The notes under the pieces: generated by a model
Database searches by the model: none
What the model was told of the DNA's origin: nothing
Seen by the model: the letters and a program-made list of their open reading frames with translations, nothing else
Part shown: positions 1-7,862 of the stretch, piece by piece
Layout: the number at the start of each line of letters is the position of its first letter
Position numbering within the stretch: position 1 is the stretch's first letter
NCBI RefSeq assembly: GCF_017358165.1
Contig: NZ_CP071446.1
Coordinates: forward strand, 682,001-746,000
DNA from: Thermosipho ferrireducens
GTDB taxonomy: Bacteria > Thermotogota > Thermotogae > Thermotogales > Fervidobacteriaceae
DNA length: 64,000 nucleotides
Direction: 5' to 3'
Position numbers and translations under genes: made by a program

Positions 1-820
1 TTATGTTGTCAAGAAGAAAATTATAAAGGTATTTTTGTGAAGTAGTGTAATTTGTTTTCCAATCTGGTGTTATGTAATCAAGAATCAGGGAAATATACAT
101 ACCAGAAGAATAACAACTTGCTCTAAAATTGCTTAAATCTTTAACTTTTGCTAAATTTTGGCCAAATAATGCGATTATGAAATCTTTTGGTAAATTACTT
201 TCGTCGAGTAACCCCCTGTATTCTACATACATAGCTGTTCCTTCCATGCTCTCTAATCCGAGTTCATAGTCTAAGAAACTGCCTATTAGTTCCCGTCTTT
301 TTTCTCTGTAAATAACAAATTTTTGCAGATTTTCCATTTTTAATTTCTTATTATTTTCAAAAACGGCCTTTAGAAGATATTTTCTCTCAAGGATTCTTAA
401 AGAAATGTTTTCTGGTGTGTATGGATATTGAAAGGCAAGGAATTCATTGGCGAATCTTTTATCATTGTTTAAAAATTGAAAACCATGGAAAATCTCATGG
501 ACTATTTTTGAATAAAAAAAAGCAAATGTTTCAAATTCTTCAACGGTTGATAAATCCCAGATACCTATATACTTTCCGTTATAATTGATAGCGGTATTAC
601 CAACAAAACGTTCATTCCATGGTCCTACGAACACACCCTGTTCTTCTTCAAAATTTTCAGGTGGTTTATCAAGTCCTATGATGTATACGTGAGAATCGTT
701 ATAAAAAGCTATTGGAAGTGGAGAAAAATTTTCCCAGTATTGAGAGAGTTTGCCACTATTTATTTTTTCATATACAGTTTTAAGTGTTTTAATGATACTC
801 TTTTTGTTTTTCAAATTCAT
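1..820 (-). CDS. Putative zinc metallopeptidase-like protein, 3' end cut by window
   Basis: An open frame of 273 codons runs from an ATG at 820 to the window edge without a stop. The start follows a strong AAGGAGG Shine-Dalgarno. Residues 108-112 read HEIFH (context KIVHEIFHGFQ), matching the HExxH zinc/catalytic motif. About 80 residues further on, LESMEGTAMYVEY offers glutamates that could be the third zinc ligand, as in gluzincins. There is no signal peptide and no hydrophobic segment in the visible part, so it is probably cytoplasmic. It is transcribed divergently from the membrane protein at 1034. I do not recognise the family. HExxH can occur by chance, but the flanking hydrophobic residues and the downstream glutamate make an enzyme plausible. 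Confidence 0.75.
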   Translation of the reverse strand, partial: MNLKNKKSIIKTLKTVYEKINSGKLSQYWENFSPLPIAFYNDSHVYIIGLDKPPENFEEEQGVFVGPWNERFVGNTAINYNGKYIGIWDLSTVEEFETFAFFYSKIVHEIFHGFQFLNNDKRFANEFLAFQYPYTPENISLRILERKYLLKAVFENNKKLKMENLQKFVIYREKRRELIGSFLDYELGLESMEGTAMYVEYRGLLDESNLPKDFIIALFGQNLAKVKDLSNFRASCYSSGMYISLILDYITPDWKTNYTTSQKYLYNFLLDNI

Positions 821-943
821 GAAACAACCTCCTTAGTGTATTTAATATATTTAGACATACAACAAAATTTAATAATGATATTATATCAACACCTAAGCAT
901 ATAGTGTTAGTTTACTATGGAACATTCCAACAAGATTCATCGA

Positions 944-972
944 TTGACAGTAAAATAAGATCATGTTAAAAT
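944..972 (+). promoter_or_regulatory. Sigma-70-type promoter for the 1034 membrane protein gene
   Basis: TTGACA (944-949) is followed after exactly 17 bp by TAAAAT (967-972). A TG sits one base upstream of the -10, giving an extended -10. The start codon lies about 60 bp downstream. The same TGTTA(T/A)AAT -10 context recurs at several other promoters in this window. Confidence 0.7.
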
Positions 973-1033
973 TTACGTAATATTTATTGCGGGTAGTGAA
1001 ATATATAACAAATACTCAGAAGGGGGCTGTTGT

Positions 1034-1588
1034 ATGAATTTGAAAGAGCTTAAAGAAGAATTATCCGTAAAATGTAAAAACGGTGTGGCGTTTTTGTCAT
1101 CAGCTGTTGTGGTGTGGGCTGTTATGCTTATGATATTGGTTTCAAAATTTACACTTGAGACGAAAAATTCTTTAATTTTATGGTCAACGGCGTTGTTATT
1201 TCCTCTTGCTATGGCTTTTTCCAAACTTTTCAAAGCGCAGTGGAAAGTTGATAGTAATCCTCTCTCTATTTTAGGATTTTATTTGAATATAGCCCAGCTT
1301 GTGTATTATCCAATAGTAGTTTGGGCGATGATAAGAAGACCTGAAGAAATGATTATTTTTCTTGGAATAATAACAAGTGCGCATCTTTTTCCTTACGGTT
1401 GGTATTACAATACTAAGGTTTATATGATAATGTCAATTTTTATGTCGGTGTCAATTTTGCTTATTGGACTTAGAACAGATGTTGAAACTTTGTGGATTAT
1501 TCCCCTGTTTATGATATCTTTTCTGGTTATACTTGTAGTACTTTTGTATAAGGATTATATGAGAAAGGAAAGAATTAGTAAGAGTTAA
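1034..1588 (+). CDS. Uncharacterised integral membrane protein (DUF7010-like)
   Basis: A 184-residue protein with about five or six hydrophobic segments spread along its length (roughly residues 18-40, 45-65, 78-98, 105-122, 128-145, 152-175), so an inner-membrane protein. The central GxxTSAHLFPYGWYYNTK segment and the N-terminal amphipathic KELKEEL helix resemble, from memory, a small family of bacillar membrane proteins catalogued as DUF7010; I cannot confirm this. Function is unknown. A good Shine-Dalgarno (AGAAGGGGG) precedes the ATG. It appears to be monocistronic, with its own promoter upstream and a repeat cluster immediately downstream. Confidence 0.7.
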   Translation: MNLKELKEELSVKCKNGVAFLSSAVVVWAVMLMILVSKFTLETKNSLILWSTALLFPLAMAFSKLFKAQWKVDSNPLSILGFYLNIAQLVYYPIVVWAMIRRPEEMIIFLGIITSAHLFPYGWYYNTKVYMIMSIFMSVSILLIGLRTDVETLWIIPLFMISFLVILVVLLYKDYMRKERISKS

Positions 1589-1591
1589 CAA

Positions 1592-1900
1592 AATCGGTGA
1601 GGTTGGCGAGATTAGTCCCTGCCTGTGTCATTCCGAGGAGCGCACGCGACGAGGAATCTTATAATTAGCGAGAGTTGGCAAGGCCTGTCCTGAGGAGTGA
1701 AACGACGAAGGATCTTGCGAGGTGGCGAGATTGGTGAAATAAGATCCCTCGTCATTACATTCCTCGGGATGACATCCCCCTCACATACGTTCGGAATGAC
1801 AAAAAACGGCGAAGTTAGCGAGTGTTGGCGGAATTGGTAAAGAGTAAAATCCTTCGCTACGCCCAGGATGACATTTCCCTCACGTTTACTCGGGATGGAA
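1592..1900. repeat. Mosaic intergenic repeat cluster R1
   Basis: The gap between the convergent genes ending at 1588 and 1915 holds degenerate 9-10 bp units of the type GGCGAGATT/AGCGAGAGTT. Interspersed are modules beginning TGTCATTCCGAGG and ending GAGGAATCTTATAA, modules in the opposite orientation (AAGATCCCTCG to CTCGGGATGACA), and a related module GGCCTGTCCTGAGGAG to AAGGATCTTGCGAGG. The opposed modules can pair into long imperfect hairpins. No convincing gene is present. Confidence 0.85.
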
Positions 1901-1914
1901 GATTCATTTTTAAA

Positions 1915-3186
1915 TCATTCCGGGGAACGAGAAGATATAGATTTTTGATTTACAATGGCTAAAAGTTTATTTTTGAACTCTTCTGAATTTATTTTTATTG
2001 CTTTCCTGGCATATTCGAGGTTTATAAATAACCTGGTTATATAGTCAAGGTCAGGAGTTTGAATGACTCTTGCAAGTTCTATTGGAGTAAGGTGCTGAAA
2101 ATTTTTAAATACTTTTGCCCGCAGGTAAATATAAGCTCTTCTGACAAGCTCCACTCCTTTAAGTTGCAGTAATTCCTCAAGAGAATCTTTACTTTGCCAG
2201 ACTTTCATTTTTTCTTCTGCATTTTTTTGGACAATTTCTTTTTCTATATCTGAATAATATAATAATTTGACCCCTGTGTAAATAGCGATTATTGCAAATA
2301 ACGCGGGTATGATTATTTTGAATACCCATGTAAGGTTTATATAAAGGGAGCGAGTATTTGAATCATAAGTTTGATTTGATTTATGTTCGGGAGGGAATGG
2401 ATTGTCAGTTAAGGAATTACTTTCTGTAAGTTCCTGTTGATGATTTTGCTGATAAGGTAAATTTTTGGATATTTTAGGAATGTATATTAAAAACAGGATC
2501 GATATAAAAGAAGTTATGAGAAATATATATAATAATACACTTTTTGAAGGTTTTACTATTCCTTTGAAAAGCACTAATAGTGTTACAACTCCACTAATTA
2601 ATGTGAATATGTAGAAGATAATGTCCGAGTTACCTGTTTTGATTTCTAAGTCTGTTTTCTGGGTAGTTTGCTGATTTTGTTGAAAATTTTTTGGTTCTGA
2701 ATTTATGGCCTGATTTTGCAAAGATTGTGTTGAGGATTCAAAATTTACTTCTTGCCTGGTAGATACTGGATGAGTATTTTTAATAGATTCATATGGCTTT
2801 AGAGAGATGGGTGTAATTAGAGCAATGATTACAAAAAGATATGCAAGTTTTTTTTCTTTAAGTGAATAAATCAGAATAATTATTAATGCGTATATTATAT
2901 TCGAGTCATCTGGAAAAAATGAAATAGCAATTAAATATGATATGAGAATAAGAAAATCAAGTTTTTTATCTTTTAAAATTGCATATCCAAAAGATAATAA
3001 CGCTGGAATGGGATTTTTAAATAATACGGAGGTGATTCCAACAATAATGATGTAAGGAAATGTTCTTTTTTTATAAAAGAGTAAGAGTATCAATAGAGAT
3101 GTTATTATAATTGTTGTTAAATTAACTTTCCAGAAAGACAATGAAAATAGTATGATTATTAATGAATTTATTATTTTAAGGAACAA
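1915..3186 (-). CDS. Membrane protein with C-terminal DUF4129 domain
   Basis: A 423-residue protein. The N-terminal ~130 residues are a run of hydrophobic segments, a glutamine/asparagine-rich linker (about 150-185) follows, and further membrane segments lie near 190-245 and 290-310. The cytoplasmic tail (about 330-400) carries the DUF4129 pattern: LVRRAYIYLRAKVF, then LTPIELARVI, then an acidic aromatic helix. DUF4129 is the tail often found on TgpA-type transglutaminases or as a separate partner of MoxR/DUF58 genes. No transglutaminase core is visible here. The TTG start at 3186 has GGAGGG eight bases upstream and overlaps the DUF58 gene by 11 bp, implying coupled translation. Role within the complex is unknown. 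Confidence 0.75.
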   Translation of the reverse strand: MFLKIINSLIIILFSLSFWKVNLTTIIITSLLILLLFYKKRTFPYIIIVGITSVLFKNPIPALLSFGYAILKDKKLDFLILISYLIAISFFPDDSNIIYALIIILIYSLKEKKLAYLFVIIALITPISLKPYESIKNTHPVSTRQEVNFESSTQSLQNQAINSEPKNFQQNQQTTQKTDLEIKTGNSDIIFYIFTLISGVVTLLVLFKGIVKPSKSVLLYIFLITSFISILFLIYIPKISKNLPYQQNHQQELTESNSLTDNPFPPEHKSNQTYDSNTRSLYINLTWVFKIIIPALFAIIAIYTGVKLLYYSDIEKEIVQKNAEEKMKVWQSKDSLEELLQLKGVELVRRAYIYLRAKVFKNFQHLTPIELARVIQTPDLDYITRLFINLEYARKAIKINSEEFKNKLLAIVNQKSISSRSPE

Positions 3187-4390
3187 GTTCTATTCCCTCC
3201 TGGAATGCGAGATTTTCTTCCCACACCTGTACATATATATGATTTTCTCGTAAAATAGCCATTTGCTTTTCTATTTCCATAATGTCGGTTGGAATACTTA
3301 AGTAAGATTTAAACTTTTTGGAGTTTCTCTGACGATATCCAAAAGGCATGACAAAGACAAGTACTTTAGAGCACTTTTGTCGTATTTTCATTAAATGTGG
3401 GAGATCTTTTAATGTTAGATACATTGTTATTAATAAGAATGTATCGTTAAATTGTATTTCTTTTTCTGTAATGGTATAAATTTTTTCGTGGAATGTTTTG
3501 ATTGAACCATACGATTGTGCGAGTAATTCAAAATGGTCAACCCAGTCTCCTGATGAAGATTTTAGAATACCATTTTTCGAGTCTATAAGGAGTTTTACGG
3601 GGATTTTGTTGTCAAGTGTATGTTTTATTATTCCTGCTGTTCCCCGAATTGTATCTTCGACATATTTTGAAAGTATTGGTTTCCAGGCGTTTCTTGAGAA
3701 AATTTCAGTGTGAAGATTTAAAAGTAAAGTGATATAAAGGCGTCCCTGTGATGTATAATCGTAATTTTTCACAAGTAGGTTTCTGTGTTTTGCTGATAAT
3801 TTCCAGTGGATTTTATTTAGAGGATCATTTCTGTATTCTCTTATACCAGTGATGTAAGATGGATCCTCTAAAAGTTTTATTTTGCTAAGTTTATTTGGAA
3901 TCAGTTCGCGAAGTAGTTCTTTGTTAAAGATGGAATATTCTAAATCAGGAAAAACAAGAATCTGGGCGTTGAATTCATATTTTTTTAATATTTTGAAAAA
4001 AGGATGTTTTACACTCAAAAAAGCGTATTTTATGATCTTTTTTCCTCGAGTGTGATAAGAATGAATTATTTTTATTTCTGTTAGGTCCCTGTTTATTTCA
4101 ATTTGAGGAATGTTTTTTCCAATTTCTGGAATGGAGAGATCTGCGTAAACTTTTTTTGATGTGTTTTCAAATTTTATGATAATTTCAACGGGTTGATTTA
4201 TAAGGGTACGGGATTTTTTAAAAGAAAGTGTTAACTTTATTTTTTTGAAAGCGTTTATCGTGCTTAAAAAATAAAACCATTCTATCAGGATCAAAATATC
4301 CACAGCTAAAATATAGCTGTTTATGAAGAAAAAATTTATAATAAGAATTACTATACTGATGAGTAAGAGTTTTTCATTTTTTATCTCCAA
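3176..4390 (-). CDS. DUF58 (von Willebrand-like) domain protein
   Basis: A 404-residue protein with two N-terminal hydrophobic segments (about 8-45), a beta-rich region, and the DUF58 signature around residues 180-210, GIREYRNDPLNKIHWKLSAKH. That signature precedes a vWA-like fold. DUF58 proteins are membrane-anchored and are almost always encoded beside a MoxR AAA+ ATPase, as here, where the genes are separated by only two bases. They are thought to form a chaperone-like system for extracytoplasmic or metal-containing proteins, but the target in this organism is not evident. The start is a TTG at 4390; its Shine-Dalgarno is weak and overlaps the moxR stop, suggesting translational coupling. 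Confidence 0.88.
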   Translation of the reverse strand: MEIKNEKLLLISIVILIINFFFINSYILAVDILILIEWFYFLSTINAFKKIKLTLSFKKSRTLINQPVEIIIKFENTSKKVYADLSIPEIGKNIPQIEINRDLTEIKIIHSYHTRGKKIIKYAFLSVKHPFFKILKKYEFNAQILVFPDLEYSIFNKELLRELIPNKLSKIKLLEDPSYITGIREYRNDPLNKIHWKLSAKHRNLLVKNYDYTSQGRLYITLLLNLHTEIFSRNAWKPILSKYVEDTIRGTAGIIKHTLDNKIPVKLLIDSKNGILKSSSGDWVDHFELLAQSYGSIKTFHEKIYTITEKEIQFNDTFLLITMYLTLKDLPHLMKIRQKCSKVLVFVMPFGYRQRNSKKFKSYLSIPTDIMEIEKQMAILRENHIYVQVWEENLAFQEGIELVP

Positions 4391-4392
4391 TT

Positions 4393-5316
4393 TTACTCAA
4401 CAACCTTTACTGTATCAAGAATTTCTTCTATAATATCACTTTTCTTTTCTCTTTTTATTTTTGCTTCAATAGTTAATATGAGCCTATGAGTTAATACAAA
4501 GGGTGCTACTGTTTTTACATCATCGGGAAGTACAAAATCTCGTGAATCCAGATAAGCAAAAGCGCGTGCCATTTTCATTAAGGCAATAGAAGCTCTTGGG
4601 CTTGCGCCTATTTCAACTGATGGATGATTTCGTGTTGCTTCTGTTATTCTAACAATATATTTAAAAATAGAATCGCTGATTGTAATTAACTTTGTATTTT
4701 TTATATGTAGGTTAAGCTCTTCGGAATTGATGATGGGTTTTAGTTGCTCTATAGGGTGTGTTTGTTCCTGAGACTTTAACATTTCTATTTCGTTGTTAAA
4801 ATCCGGGTATCCCATAGACAGTTTTATTATAAAGCGATCGAGTTGTGCCTCTGGAAGAGGAAATGTTCCTTCAGACTCTATAGGATTTTGTGTGGCTATT
4901 GTGAAAAAGAGATTTGAGAGTTTATGTGATTTACCATCTATGGTAACCTGTTTTTCTTCCATAGCTTCAAGTAAAGCTGATTGAGTTCTGGGGGTGGCTC
5001 TATTTATTTCATCTGCAAGCAGCACATCAGTAAATATTGGACCTGGTTTGAAAGTAAAATTGTCGGAATTTTTATTATAAATATAAAGGCCTGTTAAATC
5101 TGTTGGAAGTAAGTCAGGAGTAAATTGAATCCTTTTGAATTTTAAATCAAATGTTTTAGCTATAGCTTTAGCAAGCATGGTTTTTCCAACACCTGGAACG
5201 TCTTCAATGAGAACGTGCCCTTGTGCAAGTAGCGCAGTTAGTAATATTTTTATTTTTTCTTCCTTTCCTTTGATGACTTTTTCTATATTCTCTTTTATTT
5301 TATTGAAAATGCTCAT
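4393..5316 (-). CDS. MoxR-family AAA+ ATPase
   Basis: A 307-residue AAA+ protein: Walker A PGVGKT near residues 41-46, Walker B ADEINRATPRTQ near 101-112, sensor-like ATQNPIESEGTFPLPEAQLDRF, and the C-terminal GASPRASIALMKMARAFA lid helix. These are the diagnostic motifs of the MoxR group (about 310-330 residues). It is the first gene of the MoxR/DUF58/DUF4129 block and has AGGAGG eight bases before its ATG. It is predicted to be a soluble hexameric ATPase acting with the membrane-anchored DUF58 partner. Genes of this type assist maturation of enzymes or surface structures in other bacteria; the client here is unknown. Confidence 0.93.
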   Translation of the reverse strand: MSIFNKIKENIEKVIKGKEEKIKILLTALLAQGHVLIEDVPGVGKTMLAKAIAKTFDLKFKRIQFTPDLLPTDLTGLYIYNKNSDNFTFKPGPIFTDVLLADEINRATPRTQSALLEAMEEKQVTIDGKSHKLSNLFFTIATQNPIESEGTFPLPEAQLDRFIIKLSMGYPDFNNEIEMLKSQEQTHPIEQLKPIINSEELNLHIKNTKLITISDSIFKYIVRITEATRNHPSVEIGASPRASIALMKMARAFAYLDSRDFVLPDDVKTVAPFVLTHRLILTIEAKIKREKKSDIIEEILDTVKVVE

Positions 5317-5350
5317 ATTAGTCCTCCTAATATTAATTTTATTATTTTTT

Positions 5351-5385
5351 AAAGTAATTGCGGGGATGGTCCCCGCAATTACTTT
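5351..5385. other. Perfect 15-bp inverted repeat upstream of moxR
   Basis: A 15-bp arm ending in GCGGGG (5351-5365), a five-base loop ATGGT, and the exact reverse complement (5371-5385). In the minus-strand transcript it lies 18 bases after the stop of the 74-residue gene and 35 bases before moxR. The bases after it are A-rich rather than U-rich, so it lacks the U-tract of an intrinsic terminator. It could be an RNA stability or processing hairpin, or a protein-binding palindrome. Confidence 0.8.
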
Positions 5386-5403
5386 GTAAACTTTTGTAGA
5401 AAC

Positions 5404-5628
5404 TCAAACTATTTGGTCAATACTTTTTCCAGCAAATAGTTCACCTGCTATACGTACAAGCTTTAAATTCATTTTGTTTTGCTGATAAGTCATGAAGCTC
5501 AATAATTGGGCCATCTGTTCTTTACTCATTACTGTTTGATTGCTCTGTGGGGACTGGTTAGCAGGTGTAGCAGCTGATGTTTGTCTTATTGGATAATAAT
5601 TCATGTTATTTATACCGTTTACTCTCAA
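5404..5628 (-). CDS. Small conserved-looking protein of unknown function
   Basis: I place the start at the TTG at 5628, giving 74 residues. An upstream in-frame ATG (5643) lies inside the GGAGGTGAT Shine-Dalgarno that serves the TTG six codons in, so it is unlikely to be used. The N-terminal half is Asn/Gln/Ser/Pro-rich and probably disordered. The C-terminal half is a helix (KEQMAQLLSFMTYQQNKMNLKLVRIAGE). That layout recalls short motility-associated proteins of other bacteria, but the resemblance is too weak for a family call. It sits between rodA and moxR on the same strand, with 43 bp to rodA and a 15-bp hairpin before moxR. Confidence 0.65.
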   Translation of the reverse strand: MRVNGINNMNYYPIRQTSAATPANQSPQSNQTVMSKEQMAQLLSFMTYQQNKMNLKLVRIAGELFAGKSIDQIV

Positions 5629-5671
5629 ATTATCACCTCCCATTCTTTTAACGTCAAAAATGGGTTTAATG

Positions 5672-6745
5672 TTAAATTTCTTGTTGATAATTTAGTATTC
5701 CTGAGATAATTATACCAAGTCCGCTTAAAAAAGACAAAAGAGCACTTCCACCAGAACTTACAAATGGCAGAGGTATTCCCGTTACAGGAAAAACGCCGCT
5801 TACAACTCCTACGTTAAAGACCACATGAAATAACATTAATGTTGCATACCCCCATGTAAAGTATCGAAGGATATCGTTCTTTATTTCCCCTGAAACTCTG
5901 ATGAGTGAGAAGGCAAGAACTATATAGCTTGAGATTAACACAAATATGCCAATGTATCCGAGTGTCTCACCAACAATTGCCAGAATAAAATCAGATTCAG
6001 CAGCAGGAACTTTAATGTAAAGTGTACCAAGTGCTGGTCCTGATCCAATTATTCCACCACTTTTAATAGCATTTAACGCAGTTTGAAGTTGCCATGAAAT
6101 CTGTCCTTCTAAGAAATTTTTTAGTCTGGATAATTGGTACGAGTGAAGGAAACCGTATTTTATAGAAAATATTGCAAGACCTCCCATAGAACCAAGGATG
6201 CTTAAGATCCCAAGTAATTTTGCTCCACCAAAGTAAAGAAGAGATAATATAGTAAGAAATATAAGAACAGATGTACTTAAATCAGGTTCAGCGATTAGCA
6301 AGGAAATATGAGGTATTAATAAAAGCAAAGGTATTATCAGGCCATGAGAAAACGAAGACATTTTCTGGGAATTTTTTTTAATATAAGTTGCGTAAAAAAG
6401 GAGCAGGAAAATTTTTGAAAGTTCTGAAGATTGAAAAGTGCTTTCTCCAAATATTATCCACCTTCTTGCGCCGTTAATCGGTCGAAAAAATAACGGGAAA
6501 ATCAAAAGAACTACGGATAAAATGTAAAATAACATGTAATATTTTTCAAGATTTTTGGGGGTAAAGTAAATAAAGATGAGTAAAGCAAAAGTTCCTAAAA
6601 TAATGTAAGTAATATATTTTGTAAAAACATTTGAGTTCATGGATAAATAATATTCTCTGGCAAAACTTAAACTGTATAATGCGATAGAACCTATAGAGAA
6701 TAATATCAAAATTGTGAATAACATAATTGTCATATTATGCCTCAT
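5672..6745 (-). CDS. rodA: RodA/FtsW-type SEDS peptidoglycan polymerase
   Basis: A 357-residue polytopic membrane protein with about ten hydrophobic segments. SEDS motifs are visible: GARRWIIFG with QSSELSKIFLL, AEPDLSTSVLIFLTI, SGGIIGSGPALGTLYIKVPAAESDFILAIVGE (the large periplasmic loop with catalytic Asp), and the C-terminal GIPLPFVSSGGSALLSFL. SEDS proteins are glycosyltransferases that polymerise lipid II, acting with a class B PBP. The length and the LYIKVPAAESDFI segment fit RodA (elongation) a little better than FtsW, but no mreBCD or PBP2 gene is adjacent to settle it. The ATG at 6745 has GGGAGG six bases upstream and overlaps the hemW gene by 11 bp. Confidence 0.88.
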   Translation of the reverse strand: MRHNMTIMLFTILILFSIGSIALYSLSFAREYYLSMNSNVFTKYITYIILGTFALLIFIYFTPKNLEKYYMLFYILSVVLLIFPLFFRPINGARRWIIFGESTFQSSELSKIFLLLFYATYIKKNSQKMSSFSHGLIIPLLLLIPHISLLIAEPDLSTSVLIFLTILSLLYFGGAKLLGILSILGSMGGLAIFSIKYGFLHSYQLSRLKNFLEGQISWQLQTALNAIKSGGIIGSGPALGTLYIKVPAAESDFILAIVGETLGYIGIFVLISSYIVLAFSLIRVSGEIKNDILRYFTWGYATLMLFHVVFNVGVVSGVFPVTGIPLPFVSSGGSALLSFLSGLGIIISGILNYQQEI

Positions 6746-7862
6746 AGAATTCCTCCCAGAGCTTCAAAAGCTCACCAAAAAAAGCATTTGATTGATCCAT
6801 GCCGTTTTTTGAAAGTTTATTTCCATCGAAAAATTCAAATTGCGATGATAAAAACTTTAACAATGTTTCTAACTTTGGAAGATCCGGTAATAAACTTCTG
6901 TCAATTCCCCACTTTGTTCTAAGCATCATAAAAATACTTTCGAGAGTTTCTTTTTCGGAATTATTTTTTGAGAAGTATTCTACAGGCTTTTCATTTTTTC
7001 TAATTTTCTCATAGTATTTTTGAAAGCTTGAAACATTGTTATATCTAATTCTTTCGACATGACCTCCAGCAGATAGACCAACCCCAATGTAATCAAGGTT
7101 TGCCCAGTAAACCAGATTATGTTTGCAATAGTTTTTGTTTAAAGAGAAGTTTGATATTTCGTATCGTTCGTACCCCACAGATTCTAAAAATTCCAGAAGA
7201 GCGTCGTGATAGTCATAAGTTTCATTTTTCAATTTTTTGTATGTTTTTACTAATGGAGTATTTTCGTGCAGTTCTAATATATAAATTGATAAATGCTCGG
7301 GTTTATATTTTTCTACAAATTCCACGGTTCTTTCTATGCTACTCCAGCTTTCTCCAGGGAGGCCGAGGATAAAATCCACGTTAACTACTTCGTAATACTG
7401 ATTTGCAAGCTCGTAAGCTTTAATTGCCTGATCTGCGGTATGTATCCTTCCGGCTTTTTTTAAAACAATGTCATCGAGTGATTGCAGTCCAAGACTAATT
7501 CTATTGACACCAATTTCTTTGTAGATTTTTGCTTTTTCTTTATCGAACGAATCAGGGTTCACTTCTATTGTGAATTCTTCAAGGAAAAGATATTGGCTGA
7601 GGTGTTTGACTATTTTTTCTATATAATGCTCATTTACAAAGCTTGGTGTTCCTCCTCCAAAATACAGTGTTTTTATACCGCGCTTAAGAACATTATTGTA
7701 AAGCATCAATTCATGAACTAATGCTTCAAAGTAATTCTCTACACTTCCGTAAGTGTAACTTACAAAATCACAATATAAGCATTTTTGCTTACAGAATGGA
7801 ACGTGGATATATAAAGATATCTTTTTTTTATCACCAACTAATTCTGAAAGAGACTTTGCCAT
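6735..7862 (-). CDS. hemW: HemW-like radical SAM protein (coproporphyrinogen oxidase-related)
   Basis: A 375-residue radical SAM enzyme. The cluster motif is C24-x3-C28-x2-C31 (VPFCKQKCLYCDF), preceded by SLYIHVPFC and followed by TLYFGGGTPS and EVNPDSFDKEKAK, all typical of the HemN/HemW family. The sequence PFCxxxCxYCDF with only three cysteines, together with the short length, fits HemW (a heme chaperone) rather than true HemN, which is about 450 residues with an extra Cys. No haem biosynthesis genes are nearby. Its 5' end overlaps the preceding gene by 32 bp and its 3' end overlaps rodA by 11 bp, so it sits within one transcription unit. Confidence 0.88.
   Translation of the reverse strand: MAKSLSELVGDKKKISLYIHVPFCKQKCLYCDFVSYTYGSVENYFEALVHELMLYNNVLKRGIKTLYFGGGTPSFVNEHYIEKIVKHLSQYLFLEEFTIEVNPDSFDKEKAKIYKEIGVNRISLGLQSLDDIVLKKAGRIHTADQAIKAYELANQYYEVVNVDFILGLPGESWSSIERTVEFVEKYKPEHLSIYILELHENTPLVKTYKKLKNETYDYHDALLEFLESVGYERYEISNFSLNKNYCKHNLVYWANLDYIGVGLSAGGHVERIRYNNVSSFQKYYEKIRKNEKPVEYFSKNNSEKETLESIFMMLRTKWGIDRSLLPDLPKLETLLKFLSSQFEFFDGNKLSKNGMDQSNAFFGELLKLWEEFYEA

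Noticed and set aside
1592-1900. CRISPR-like reading of the repeated units
   Set aside because: Units are degenerate, variable in length (9-10 bp) and separated by no unique spacers of constant size; no cas genes are present.
3498-6922. Plus-strand open frames antisense to DUF58, moxR and hemW
   Set aside because: They are shadows of strongly supported genes on the other strand, with no Shine-Dalgarno and no family resemblance.
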